The position numbers were made by a program, and so were the translations under genes. The notes beneath the pieces are model-generated. The model had not been told where the DNA came from, did not search any database, and worked only from the letters and a program-made list of their open reading frames with translations. Positions 16,730-25,226 of a DNA stretch of 64,000 nucleotides are shown piece by piece; position 1 is the stretch's first letter, and every line of letters begins with the position of its first letter. The stretch is from Pseudalkalibacillus sp045920555. GTDB lineage: Bacteria > Bacillota > Bacilli > Bacillales > Fictibacillaceae. Location: positions 806,001-870,000 of the forward strand of contig NZ_CP174509.1 of the NCBI RefSeq assembly GCF_045920555.1, in the 5' to 3' direction.

Positions 16730-17674
16730 ATGAAAAAGATTGTTAATAAACAGATCATATTCTTTGGGGGAAAAGGCGGTGTAGGAAAGTCGACATCTGC
16801 CTCTGCGTTTGCTTTGACTTCTGCTAGAAAAGGTCAAAAGACGCTACTTGTGTCGACCGATCCGGCCCATAACGTTGGGGACATTTTTCATAAGAGGTTG
16901 TCTGGAAAACCACAGCGTCTGACTGAAAACCTTTTTGGGATTGAAATCGACCCGAACGAAGAGACAAAACGTTATCTGGGTGGGGTCAAAGATAACCTGA
17001 AAGGGCTAGTGAAAGCGAAAATGGTTGAGGAAGTCCATCGACAGATCGATCTAGCTGGAAGTTCCCCAGGGGCAGATGAAGCTGCGATGTTCGATCGGCT
17101 CGTATCGATCATTCTGGATGAAAAAGAGACCTTCGATACGATCGTTTTCGATACGGCCCCGACCGGTCATACCATCAGGCTATTGACACTGCCCGAATTG
17201 ATGGGGGCATGGATCGATGGGATGCTGAAACGCCGTGAGAATCTGAACAAAAACTATTCCGCCTGGATGGGTGACGGGGAACCAGTCGAGGATCCGATCT
17301 ATGACATCCTAGATAAAAGAAAAGAGCGCTTTGCTGAAGTCCGTAAAGTGTTATTGAATCAAGATTTGACCGAATATGTATTTGTTCTGAACGCAGAGCG
17401 TCTACCGATTCTCGAAACGGAAAAGGCGTTGAACACGTTGAAAAAGCATGATCTTCTCGTAAATACGGTTGTGGTCAATAAGCTTTTACCTGATGTGGAA
17501 GATAGTCCTTTTCTTCAAAAACGAAAGCAACAGGAGAAAGAATATATCAAAATGATCGATAAGAAATTCGGTCAACAAGAGAAGATTTACATTCCATTAC
17601 TGGATGGTGATGTTTCGTCATTAGATGCCCTTGATCAAATCAGTAATGCAATGAAGGAAGAACTTTTCCAATAG
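16730..17674 (+). CDS. ArsA/Get3-family ATPase
   Basis: This 314-aa single-domain ATPase has the deviant Walker A FGGKGGVGKST (Lys20), switch I STDPAHNVGDIF and switch II FDTAPTGHTIRLL, all characteristic of ArsA/Get3. No ArsB, ArsR or ArsD resistance genes are adjacent, so arsenite export is not implied. The context with cstA, a probable Sec-Cys protein and a Cys-Cys-ending protein suggests a maturation, insertion or metallochaperone role for that module. A GTG at 16721 is only 2 nt from the GAGAGG, so the ATG at 16730 is preferred. It is the last gene of the unit; a terminator follows. Confidence 0.85.
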   Translation: MKKIVNKQIIFFGGKGGVGKSTSASAFALTSARKGQKTLLVSTDPAHNVGDIFHKRLSGKPQRLTENLFGIEIDPNEETKRYLGGVKDNLKGLVKAKMVEEVHRQIDLAGSSPGADEAAMFDRLVSIILDEKETFDTIVFDTAPTGHTIRLLTLPELMGAWIDGMLKRRENLNKNYSAWMGDGEPVEDPIYDILDKRKERFAEVRKVLLNQDLTEYVFVLNAERLPILETEKALNTLKKHDLLVNTVVVNKLLPDVEDSPFLQKRKQQEKEYIKMIDKKFGQQEKIYIPLLDGDVSSLDALDQISNAMKEELFQ

Positions 17675-17693
17675 GAAGTTTTACGCTTATAAG

Positions 17694-17727
17694 TGTCTGG
17701 ATCTCCCTTGAGGTTCAGGCATTTTTT
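17694..17727 (+). terminator. Terminator after the ArsA-family gene
   Basis: TGTCTGGATCTC pairs with GAGGTTCAGGCA (12 bp with G-U pairs, 4-nt loop), then seven Ts. Confidence 0.8.
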
Positions 17728-17758
17728 TGATTTCCTGTACTTTATCTTTGTTAATTTT

Positions 17759-17970
17759 CGCGAAATTCACTCCCTTTCCGCAGGCGATCCGCAAGCCTCA
17801 TCGCTTGTACATGGATCTCAACACAAAAATGAAATCATTTTCGTGTCTGCGATGAGAATTCTTTAGAAGCATTTAGTCGAAGTTCATTATTATACTCGAA
17901 GATCCTTAATGGTTATTGGCCTGCGGGGTCTCGCCTGGCCCGCTTTTCCCGCAGGAGTGTCGCGAATTTC
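17759..17970 (-). repeat. Dispersed ~210-bp repeat with inverted ends (element A, copy 1, reverse)
   Basis: The reverse complement begins GAAATTCGCGACACTCC, passes through a GCGGGAAAAGCGGGCCAGGCGAGACCCCGC block and an AAGACACGAAAATGATTTCA-like block, and ends GGGAGTGAATTTCG. The ends are inverted repeats of each other. It is nearly identical to 29890-30096 over its length. It occupies much of the 438-bp gap 17675-18112 before the helicase promoter. Confidence 0.75.
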
Positions 17971-18030
17971 TCTTCTATCAAGAATTTTCTTGAAGTGTAA
18001 ACAACATCATAAAAGCGTATTTTAAAATTC

Positions 18031-18059
18031 ACTTGTTGTCAGTTCCAAAGTCTGGTAGA
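18031..18059 (+). promoter_or_regulatory. Promoter of the HelD-like gene
   Basis: TTGTTG, a 17-nt spacer and TAGAAT lie 53 bp upstream of the GTG start. The predicted leader carries a perfect 7-bp hairpin (CGTCTGA/TCAGACG, 18070-18087, 4-nt loop) 10 bp before the AAGGAGG, which could modulate translation or mRNA stability. Confidence 0.5.
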
Positions 18060-18112
18060 ATTATTTTTCCGTCTGACTTTTCAGACGATAAACTCTAAGG
18101 AGGTAACTGAAC

Positions 18113-20239
18113 GTGAAGAAACAGATTCAAAGTGCCTTTGATATTGAGAAGCAGCAACTCGAACAAATCGCTGCAGAGATCAAGAGTCAGATAATGAAGT
18201 TGGAAAAGATACCGAGGTATTTTGGTGAGGATATTGCCGAACAAGCTCTCGACGATCATCGTGAGCAAGCCCGAAGGAACCTGCGAATAGCAAAAGAGGA
18301 GCCATTTTTCGGAAGAATCGACTTTCATCCAGAGGGAGAGCCAGGACCAGAAGAGATCTACATAGGTAAGATTGGAGTTACTGAGGAATCGACGAACGAG
18401 CTTATGGTCATCGATTGGCGTGCGCCGGTTGCCAGCCTTTTTTATTCGTATAGTGGTGGGGAAGGGGACATCTATTATTTAGCTCCAGAAGGAAGAGTCG
18501 ATGGTGATATCCATTTGAAGCGGAATGTAGTCATCCGCAATCAGAAGCTCCAGCGTGTAGTTGATACTTATGTAATGGGCAGCACTGAAACAGGGGGAAC
18601 GGATGAATTTTTAATTTACCGGTTGGGAGATAAGAAGGACAATCGATTGCGTGACATCGTCTCGACCATTCAAGCTGAGCAGAACCATATCATTCGTGCG
18701 GATAAAAACCAGCCACTGATCATCCAAGGGGTTGCAGGATCCGGGAAAACGACAGTTGCCCTTCATCGTCTTGCTTACTTGCTATACCATTACAGGGATC
18801 ATCTCAGTGCAACGCAAATGATCATCTTCGCTCCGAACAGGATGTTTCTTGACTATATTTCCAATGTCCTTCCGGAACTTGGTGTTGGCGGGATTCAACA
18901 GACTACGTTCAATGAATGGGCGCAAGGAGTACTGGAAAACGGTATCACTGTTTCGGAAGGTACAGACGAACTGGAAAGCATTTTTTCAAAAGGGCTGGAG
19001 AATACCAAACATGTCCTGGAAGCTGGAAGATTGAAGGGCTCATTGGCATATAAAAAAGTTTTAGAGGAAGCTTTGAACCAGCTTGAAAAGACTATGGTCC
19101 CGGAAGCGGATTTGAAGCTTTGGGAAGGGGCTGTCTTGCATTCCTCTACCGTAAAAAAGTGGAACGATGAACAGCGGCATTTCCCGATTTCAGTACGACG
19201 AAACCGGATAATGAAGCGATTGAAGACATGGGCACAGAAACAAGTGGAAGAGATACTGCCCCATGAACGGAAAGAACGGAAGAAAACTGCTGATAAACAA
19301 TTGAAAGCTTACATGAAAGAATGGCCGGATCACAGTGCCTTTTCATTTTATAAGGAATTATATAAGAAAACGAGGCTGCAAGATTTCGCTTTACCGGTCC
19401 AAAAATACCTGCCTCAAGAAATCAGGGACGATACAAGAAAGCGGATGAACAAAAAAGGAGTGACGGCAGAAGATTTACCAGCGCTTATCTGGATTCATCA
19501 AAGGCTTATCGGAATGGATAAGCAGTTTACTTATCAGCATGTAGTCATAGACGAAGCGCAGGATTTCTCACCATTTCATATAGAAGTGTTGAAATTGAAT
19601 GTAAGCGAGGATTCGTTCACTATCCTCGGTGATATTTCACAAGGAATCCACTCTTACAAAGGGATTAAGAAATGGGAAGAGTTCATAGAGGTGTTTGGAC
19701 AGGAGAAGTCCCAATACGTACAAATGGGGAGAAGTTATCGTTCTACCTTAGAGATCATCGAGTACGCCAATCGGATCCTGCAAAACATGCGGCACACAGG
19801 TGGTCTCGCAAAACCCGTATTCCGAAGCGGTGAACCAGTCAAGGAAGTCCAGGTGAGTAGGACTGATCGGATCGAGAAGACCTTATCGGTTTTAGAAAAA
19901 ATCCAAGAGTCGGATGCAAACAGTATTGCAATGATAGCAAGGACTGCAAAGGATTGTGAAGAAATTCATGAAAGGATAACGGCTCATGGAATTGAGGCTT
20001 CATTAATAACAGCCGACCAGACAAATTATCAAGGCGGTATTTCGGTGATACCTGTGTATTTGACAAAAGGCTTGGAATTCGATGCCGTGGTACTTCTGGA
20101 TGCCGATCCTGATCATTATCAACTCAACGATGCGGATGCAAAGCTCTTATATGTAGGATGTACAAGAGCCCTACACCAATTATGGGTCTTGTACGAAGAT
20201 GAATTAACACCGCTGGTACGCACAAAGCTGAATCTATGA
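18113..20239 (+). CDS. helD: HelD-like superfamily 1 helicase, RNA polymerase recycling factor
   Basis: This 708-aa UvrD/Rep-like ATPase has an N-terminal coiled segment (about residues 1-60), Walker A GVAGSGKTT (Lys212), a helicase motif II region VVIDEAQDFS, GDISQGIHSY, and a C-terminal RecA-like domain with LTKGLEFDAV and YVGCTRA. B. subtilis HelD (774 aa) uses the N-terminal arm to enter the RNA polymerase secondary channel and release stalled polymerase. The N-terminal arm and overall layout here match HelD better than UvrD or PcrA. The start is GTG with AAGGAGG 9 nt upstream. It ends in a 21-bp-pitch repeat array and a terminator shared with the convergent GntP gene. Confidence 0.85.
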   Translation: MKKQIQSAFDIEKQQLEQIAAEIKSQIMKLEKIPRYFGEDIAEQALDDHREQARRNLRIAKEEPFFGRIDFHPEGEPGPEEIYIGKIGVTEESTNELMVIDWRAPVASLFYSYSGGEGDIYYLAPEGRVDGDIHLKRNVVIRNQKLQRVVDTYVMGSTETGGTDEFLIYRLGDKKDNRLRDIVSTIQAEQNHIIRADKNQPLIIQGVAGSGKTTVALHRLAYLLYHYRDHLSATQMIIFAPNRMFLDYISNVLPELGVGGIQQTTFNEWAQGVLENGITVSEGTDELESIFSKGLENTKHVLEAGRLKGSLAYKKVLEEALNQLEKTMVPEADLKLWEGAVLHSSTVKKWNDEQRHFPISVRRNRIMKRLKTWAQKQVEEILPHERKERKKTADKQLKAYMKEWPDHSAFSFYKELYKKTRLQDFALPVQKYLPQEIRDDTRKRMNKKGVTAEDLPALIWIHQRLIGMDKQFTYQHVVIDEAQDFSPFHIEVLKLNVSEDSFTILGDISQGIHSYKGIKKWEEFIEVFGQEKSQYVQMGRSYRSTLEIIEYANRILQNMRHTGGLAKPVFRSGEPVKEVQVSRTDRIEKTLSVLEKIQESDANSIAMIARTAKDCEEIHERITAHGIEASLITADQTNYQGGISVIPVYLTKGLEFDAVVLLDADPDHYQLNDADAKLLYVGCTRALHQLWVLYEDELTPLVRTKLNL

Positions 20240-20250
20240 TCGCTATTGTT

Positions 20251-20340
20251 GAGCAACTTTAACCCATGATCGGGCAATTATTCTCATTCATTGAGCAACT
20301 TTGCAATGGTCGAGCAACTTTCTCATTTCTTCGAGCAATA
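20251..20340. repeat. Non-coding short repeat array, GAGCAACTTT type, 21-bp pitch
   Basis: Five copies of a GAGCAA/GGGCAA core have their GCAA word at 20253, 20274, 20295, 20314 and 20335, so steps are 21, 21, 19 and 21 bp. The array lies just after the HelD-like stop codon and before the terminator, so it is in the 3' UTR of that gene. Confidence 0.75.
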
Positions 20341-20374
20341 AAAAGGGCTGACACTTTTTTAGGTCAGCCCCTTT
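20341..20374. terminator. Bidirectional terminator between the helicase and GntP genes
   Basis: GGGCTGAC pairs with GTCAGCCC (8 bp perfect), flanked by AAAA on the left and a T-rich right side. It is placed between convergent genes. Confidence 0.8.
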
Positions 20375-20414
20375 ACTTTTATAGTTTATGACTATTAAAC
20401 TTTTAGCCTATTTT

Positions 20415-21785
20415 TCAGCCTACTACCAGGTTTGCGACCAATAGCAATACGAGGGAAGCTGCCCACACAATCGTAGTGGGAATTGACCATGTGAGAATCT
20501 GTTCTTTCACATTTTTTATTCCTAACATACGGTTTACAACCCAGAATAAGCTATCATTGAAATAAGAGAACACCATGGCACCGAGTGTCGCTGCCTGAGC
20601 TGCGAGTACCATATTGACGTCCAGACCAGCTAAAATCGGTGCTGATATGGATGCGCCGGTAATCATTGCGACTGTACCACTACCTTGGATTAAGCGGACG
20701 ATACTGGCGATGACGAATGGGAGTAATATGGCAGGCAGGGAAGTCTGCGCGATTTGTTCCGCAATATAGTCACCTGCGCCGCTTTCTCTCAACACATTAC
20801 CTAAAGCTCCACCTGCACCAGTCACAAGCAGGATGATACCCGCATCCTTGATACCTTCTTCCATACGATCGATCGCAGTCGATTGCTTCACATGATTATA
20901 TAGACCGTAGATGGCGAAGATTAGTCCAATTCCGACAGCAATGATAGGAGCTCCTAGGAAATTGATGATATCATAAATGCCACCTTCAAGCCCGATTGCT
21001 GCGATCGTTGTATTTAAGAAAATCAAAAAGATCGGTACTAAAATCGGTAATGAGGAACGCAGTAAAGACGGTAGATTTTTATTCTCTTGCATTTCGTAAT
21101 ACTCTTCCAATGTTTGCGGCATTTCAGGTCTTACGAACCCTTGGCCATCTTCATCTGGAAGCTGGTAGATCTTTTTACCTACCCATTTCGCGTAATAGAC
21201 ACCAACAATGATAAGCGGAATTGCGAAAATCAAACCTGTGAGGATCATCCATCCTACATCGACACCGAAGATTCCAGCAACGCCTAAAGGTCCCGGGGTA
21301 GGAGGAACAGCATGGTGTGTCACGGCAAGACCGACACCAAGCGCGACACCTAATGCAACAACGGATTTACCAGTCTTTTTTGATAGCGCTTTCGCAAGTG
21401 GGGCTAAAATAACGAAAGCAGAATCGACGAAGATGGGGATTGAGACGACATATCCTGTAACAGCCATCGCCCATTCTTCTTTTCGCTTTCCTAACCATTT
21501 TATAAAACTATAGGCCAATCTTTCCGCAGCGCCTGAGACTTCCAATATACGGCCCATCATTACACCAAAACCGATGACGATTCCGATTGAACCAAGTGTG
21601 CCGCCAAATCCTGAGGTGATGGCATTGACCACGTCAGGGGCTTTCATACCCCCGACGATTCCAGTGATGGATGCTGCGATGATCAATGCTAGAAAGGCAT
21701 GGATTTTCGTACGTAAAACTAGAAAGATTAGAAAGAATACTCCGAGAACTAAGCCTAATATCATTTGTGCTCCAGATGCTTCCAT
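20415..21785 (-). CDS. GntP-family sugar-acid permease of the D-threonate-type operon
   Basis: This 456-aa protein has about 12 hydrophobic segments and family motifs such as HHAVPPTPGPLGVA, SIVRLIQGSGTVAMITG and FSYFNDSLFWVVNR. GntP permeases take up gluconate and related aldonates by proton symport. As the last gene behind a DUF1537 kinase and a PdxA2-like dehydrogenase it most likely imports a four-carbon aldonate such as D-threonate, rather than gluconate, which has its own GntP at 36314. The RBS is AGGAGG with good spacing. Confidence 0.85.
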   Translation of the reverse strand: MEASGAQMILGLVLGVFFLIFLVLRTKIHAFLALIIAASITGIVGGMKAPDVVNAITSGFGGTLGSIGIVIGFGVMMGRILEVSGAAERLAYSFIKWLGKRKEEWAMAVTGYVVSIPIFVDSAFVILAPLAKALSKKTGKSVVALGVALGVGLAVTHHAVPPTPGPLGVAGIFGVDVGWMILTGLIFAIPLIIVGVYYAKWVGKKIYQLPDEDGQGFVRPEMPQTLEEYYEMQENKNLPSLLRSSLPILVPIFLIFLNTTIAAIGLEGGIYDIINFLGAPIIAVGIGLIFAIYGLYNHVKQSTAIDRMEEGIKDAGIILLVTGAGGALGNVLRESGAGDYIAEQIAQTSLPAILLPFVIASIVRLIQGSGTVAMITGASISAPILAGLDVNMVLAAQAATLGAMVFSYFNDSLFWVVNRMLGIKNVKEQILTWSIPTTIVWAASLVLLLVANLVVG

Positions 21786-21817
21786 TTTTATTGCCTCCTA
21801 TAGGTTGTTAACTGTTG

Positions 21818-22837
21818 TTAGATATTCTTCCGTGTGAATCTAGAAGCGTATTTAGCCGCCAGCTTTATGCACTCTTCCATACTGACGGTACTAGCAATAC
21901 CTTTACCTGCGATATCGAATGCTGTTCCATGGTCCACAGAAGTTCGAAGGAATGGCAGACCATTCGTAATGGATATCGTTCTTTCGAAATCAGTCATTTT
22001 TGCAGCAATATGCCCTTGGTCATGATAAAGGGAAAGGACTGCATCGAATTTTCCATTTAACGCATGATGGAAAACCGAATCTGCAGGAACCGGTCCAACA
22101 GCATCAATGCCATCTTGATTTGCAAGTTCAATTCCAGGGGTCAATTCATCAATTTCTTCGCGTCCGAACAATCCGCCTTCACCAGCATGTGGATTCAATC
22201 CTGCTACAGCAAATTTCCGTTTTTCGACACCTAGACGTTGAAGGGCTTTATCACATCGGTTCAAATAATCACGGACACGTTCCTTTGTCATTTGATCGAT
22301 GGCATCCTTTACACTGAGATGGCGTGTCAAAAAGAAGATCCTCATATTACGGACTTCAAACATCGTTAATGGATCATCCGTGTTTGTAAGAGCAGCAAGC
22401 ATTTCTGTATGCCCGATATATGGAACTTCTGCAGCTTTTAATGATTCCTTATTGATCGGAGTCGTCGCCATGACATGGACATCTCCAGCATTAGCAAGTT
22501 CTACCGTTTTCTTGATATAATCGAAGGCAGCTTGTCCACATTGAGCTTGTACTTCTCCAAATTTCAGTTCATCGACCTTCAAGTTCGGAAGATGGATGAC
22601 ATCGATCGTTCCAAACTCATATTTTCCTTCTTCAGGTGAATCCACTTTATTTATCGAAAGATTCACATCCATGATCCCGATTGCTTTTTCCAAGACCTCA
22701 GTATGCCCGATTACAATTGGACGCGACTGTTCATAAATCTCTTTTTCACTTAAAGCACCGACAGTGATTTCAGGTCCTATTCCTGCAGGGTCCCCCATAG
22801 GAATAGCGATGATTGGTTTTTCAATACGTGTTGTCAT
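21818..22837 (-). CDS. pdxA2: PdxA2-like 4-phospho-D-threonate 3-dehydrogenase (decarboxylating)
   Basis: This 339-aa member of the PdxA family shows IPMGDPAGIGPEI at the N-terminus, a GHTE motif, metal-binding His in GLNPHAGEGG and SLYHDQGH. Classical PdxA acts in pyridoxal phosphate synthesis, but Bacillus makes PLP by PdxST. The operon partner is a DUF1537 kinase, so the PdxA2 role fits: oxidative decarboxylation of 4-phospho-D-threonate (or erythronate) to dihydroxyacetone phosphate. It overlaps the kinase stop by 4 bp, indicating translational coupling. Confidence 0.85.
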   Translation of the reverse strand: MTTRIEKPIIAIPMGDPAGIGPEITVGALSEKEIYEQSRPIVIGHTEVLEKAIGIMDVNLSINKVDSPEEGKYEFGTIDVIHLPNLKVDELKFGEVQAQCGQAAFDYIKKTVELANAGDVHVMATTPINKESLKAAEVPYIGHTEMLAALTNTDDPLTMFEVRNMRIFFLTRHLSVKDAIDQMTKERVRDYLNRCDKALQRLGVEKRKFAVAGLNPHAGEGGLFGREEIDELTPGIELANQDGIDAVGPVPADSVFHHALNGKFDAVLSLYHDQGHIAAKMTDFERTISITNGLPFLRTSVDHGTAFDIAGKGIASTVSMEECIKLAAKYASRFTRKNI

Positions 22838-24144
22838 ACGTTTTTCTCCTTTCTGTATTGGGAAAGTTTATTTTTTAAAAGTTGTACGCAATCATAAATG
22901 GCTTTCTTGTCACCGACAAGTCCACCTTTGGTCACGACGGAAATGCCATCGAAATGTCCACCGATGAACTGGCCGTAAGCCGCTAACGGAATAACTTCAT
23001 CGTCAAGATGTATACCTGATGCTCCACTTATGGCACAAATAGAAGCTGTAACATCACCGCCGCTTGAAAAACAGCCCTCAATTTTGTATGGTGATTGTTC
23101 AATCAGTTTCCTTGAAATCTTAGCAAGCCCATCAGTTATTCGCTTAGCAAGTGCATCTTCAGAGGACTTTTCAACAATGGCTTTTTCTTTCAAGTTCACC
23201 CGCTTTGCACCAGGGTGGTAGGTCGTAACTACAATGAGGTCATTTTCCTGTACCATTTTCAGGGCTTCATCAACAGAACGTTGTATCTCTTCTTCCCATC
23301 TTCCATTAAAAGTGGCAAGCTTTTCAGCGTCTACATGAATAGGAGTAATCTGTGCCTTAGAGTACAGGTATTCAAGTTGCCTTCCGGTCATCGTGGTAGC
23401 ACTTCCTACGGTGACAAGGATTTTACTTGGATTAACTTGCTTCTGGATGTAATCACGGCAATAGGAAGCAGTGAGTGGCCCAGGGTCACATGGTATGACC
23501 TTCTTGTTTTCAATCAACGTCATCGCTTTTGCGATTTCATCGATTTCTTCATCAGTCACAGCATCGATGGAAATGATCCTTATTCCTTTTTCGGTGAGAT
23601 CCTTTATCCTGGCTGCAATGGGTTCCGCTCCTTTAAGAACTGTAGATAATGGAATGTGTTCTACAGGGTATAAGCTTTGGGATTGAATGATATTCGGAAC
23701 GTATGATTCAGTTAAAGGTTTGATCGGATCCCTTGCCACATCCGTTTCTTGTAATGGAACACCCTCAACAAGCAGATATCCTCCTGTGGTGACACGGCCT
23801 GATTTAGGAAAGGAGGGACAGACGATTGCAATGGTTTCTTCGCCTAATTCATCGAGCATCGCATCAATTTCATATCCGAAATGCCCCCTGACTGTACTGT
23901 CAATTCTCTTGCAAAATACAGTTACATCCTGTTCTTTGAATTTATTGATAGCCGTTTTCACACGTTGCTGGCATACACTGACTGGGGAATATCTACTGTC
24001 TGTATCAATACAAATCGCATCATATTGATTTTTTTCCGGTAATGGAGCGTCCCGCACCACTGTTGCGGTCTTGAATCCTTGTTTTGTCAGTCTGACTCCT
24101 GTAGCATTCGCACCGGTCAAATCATCTGCAATAACTCCAATCAC
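22834..24144 (-). CDS. DUF1537 four-carbon acid-sugar kinase (DtnK/DenK-like)
   Basis: This 436-aa protein begins IGVIADDLTGANATG, the N-terminal signature of the DUF1537 kinases (OtnK, DtnK, DenK), and has FCKRIDSTVRGHFG for substrate and a C-terminal Gly-rich nucleotide site around EGCFSSGGDVTA. These enzymes phosphorylate L-threonate, D-threonate or D-erythronate at O4. The start is taken at GTG 24144, 7 nt after GAGGAG; an upstream GTG at 24159 overlaps the RBS. No OtnC aldolase or LtnD dehydrogenase is present, so the two-enzyme D-threonate route is the simplest reading. Confidence 0.85.
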   Translation of the reverse strand: MIGVIADDLTGANATGVRLTKQGFKTATVVRDAPLPEKNQYDAICIDTDSRYSPVSVCQQRVKTAINKFKEQDVTVFCKRIDSTVRGHFGYEIDAMLDELGEETIAIVCPSFPKSGRVTTGGYLLVEGVPLQETDVARDPIKPLTESYVPNIIQSQSLYPVEHIPLSTVLKGAEPIAARIKDLTEKGIRIISIDAVTDEEIDEIAKAMTLIENKKVIPCDPGPLTASYCRDYIQKQVNPSKILVTVGSATTMTGRQLEYLYSKAQITPIHVDAEKLATFNGRWEEEIQRSVDEALKMVQENDLIVVTTYHPGAKRVNLKEKAIVEKSSEDALAKRITDGLAKISRKLIEQSPYKIEGCFSSGGDVTASICAISGASGIHLDDEVIPLAAYGQFIGGHFDGISVVTKGGLVGDKKAIYDCVQLLKNKLSQYRKEKNV

Positions 24145-24145
24145 A

Positions 24146-24916
24146 TCAAGTCTCCTCACTTTCTATCTGGTAGGTCTTTACTTGTTGCTCAATGAGTGCA
24201 TAATCTTCTCTTTTGCCTCGGTTATCTGTGATGAAGCCTTTCAAATCAGCTAGAGAACAAACTTTACTGAAGGCTTTATGATTTATTTTGCTTGAATCCG
24301 CCAGTAACCAGGTTTCTTCAGCAGATTCCATCATCAGTTTTTTCACGAGCGCTTTTTCTAAAGTAGGTGCTGTAATCCCTGCCTGAATATCAATTGCATG
24401 GGCACCAAGGAAAAACAAATCAACGTGGATCCCTCTTAAAAATTCTTGGGTCTGGGCACCGAATAACGCTCCTACATTGTTTTGAAGATCTCCGCCAGTC
24501 ACGATCACCTTCAATGATGAATCGACCAGTTCACTTGCAATTTTTATATCATTGGTAATGATAGTGAGATCCTTCCGATCTACTAATTGTCGTGCTAACT
24601 CAAGGGTGGTAGTTCCTGAATCAAGTAAAATGCTTGATCCGTCTGGGATGAATTCTACAGCCTTTTTTGATATGGCTCTTTTTTCATGTACATCCTTTGT
24701 TTCTTTATTCAAATATGGTGTTTCAAGGGTAAGGGACCTAGGTGAAACCGCTCCCCCATGGGTTCTGATCAATTTTCCATCCTGTTCTAATTGGACAAGA
24801 TCCCGCCGGATGGTCATTTGAGAAACATTGAACTTTTCACTTAAATGTTCAATATCCACTTTTCCAGTTTCATTCACATGGGAGATGATTCTTTCCCTTC
24901 TTTGTGATGGGGACAT
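24146..24916 (-). CDS. DeoR-family transcriptional repressor of the acid-sugar operon
   Basis: This 256-aa regulator has an N-terminal DeoR HTH (SEKFNVSQMTIRRDLVQLE and RTHGGA) and a C-terminal sugar-phosphate sensor domain (LLDSGTTTLELARQL, ITND, VTGG). Upstream in-frame TTG (24967) and ATG (24925) codons lie before or on the AAAGGA; the ATG at 24916 has 9-nt spacing and starts MSPSQRRERI like its relatives. It is the first gene of the operon, so it is probably autoregulated through the operator pair flanking its promoter. The inducer is expected to be a phosphorylated intermediate. Confidence 0.87.
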   Translation of the reverse strand: MSPSQRRERIISHVNETGKVDIEHLSEKFNVSQMTIRRDLVQLEQDGKLIRTHGGAVSPRSLTLETPYLNKETKDVHEKRAISKKAVEFIPDGSSILLDSGTTTLELARQLVDRKDLTIITNDIKIASELVDSSLKVIVTGGDLQNNVGALFGAQTQEFLRGIHVDLFFLGAHAIDIQAGITAPTLEKALVKKLMMESAEETWLLADSSKINHKAFSKVCSLADLKGFITDNRGKREDYALIEQQVKTYQIESEET

Positions 24917-24938
24917 TGTGTTCATTCCTTTACTGGTG

Positions 24939-25018
24939 TGTTCATTTTTATCATTAACTATTATCAATTATGTTAAAAGTGAACACAAATGTCAACAAAA
25001 ATGTTCATTTTTATCATT
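24939..25018. promoter_or_regulatory. DeoR operator pair (two identical 17-bp direct repeats)
   Basis: TGTTCATTTTTATCATT occurs perfectly at 24939-24955 and 25002-25018, 63 bp apart (six helical turns), flanking the promoter on both sides. A further half-site GTGAACA in opposite orientation lies in the promoter spacer. Identical spaced sites around a promoter fit binding by an oligomeric DeoR repressor. Confidence 0.7.
24967..24995 (-). promoter_or_regulatory. Promoter of the acid-sugar operon
   Basis: On the minus strand TTGACA, a 17-nt spacer and CATAAT lie about 50 bp before the chosen start of the DeoR gene. This is the strongest promoter match in this part of the window. Confidence 0.75.
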
Positions 25019-25039
25019 TATTGTGTTTGAAATTAACAT

Positions 25040-25104
25040 TCGGTGCCAGGTACCAATTAAAAAGTCAATAATACCAAGGGGTCTGAAACAGTGCCAGGCA
25101 CTTA
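25040..25104 (+). repeat. GTGCCAGGTACC-type intergenic repeat (copy 2)
   Basis: CGGTGCCAGG, an AAAAAGTCAA and CCAAGGGG core, and GTGCCAGGCACT occur in the same order as in the reverse complement of 8031-8098. It lies between the DeoR operator region and the LacI promoter. Confidence 0.5.
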
Positions 25105-25127
25105 ATGTTTTTGTTATAAAAAAAACC

Positions 25128-25156
25128 TTGTAATTTTTCAGACTTTTCAATATAAT
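25128..25156 (+). promoter_or_regulatory. Promoter of the LacI-type regulator gene
   Basis: TTGTAA, a 17-nt spacer and a consensus TATAAT lie 70 bp before the ATG. The operator at 25162 begins 6 bp after the -10, where it would block initiation. Confidence 0.7.
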
Positions 25157-25161
25157 CAGTT

Positions 25162-25177
25162 ATGAAAACGATTTCAT
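25162..25177. promoter_or_regulatory. LacI-type operator 1 (also a perfect cre match)
   Basis: ATGAAAACGATTTCAT is a near-perfect palindrome over the transcription start of the regulator gene. It also fits the B. subtilis cre consensus WTGNAANCGNWNNCW with no mismatch, so CcpA may compete for it. Confidence 0.7.
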
Positions 25178-25226
25178 GTATATACAAGTTCTGGAAGGAG
25201 GGGGAATCCTATAAGTAGGAGATTGA

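Noticed and set aside
16730..17674. Arsenic-resistance ATPase ArsA
   Set aside because: The fold is right but no ars genes are adjacent; the cstA context points elsewhere, so only the family is named.
21818..22837. PdxA for pyridoxal phosphate synthesis
   Set aside because: Position between a DUF1537 kinase and a GntP permease, and the use of PdxST in Bacilli, favour the acid-sugar role.
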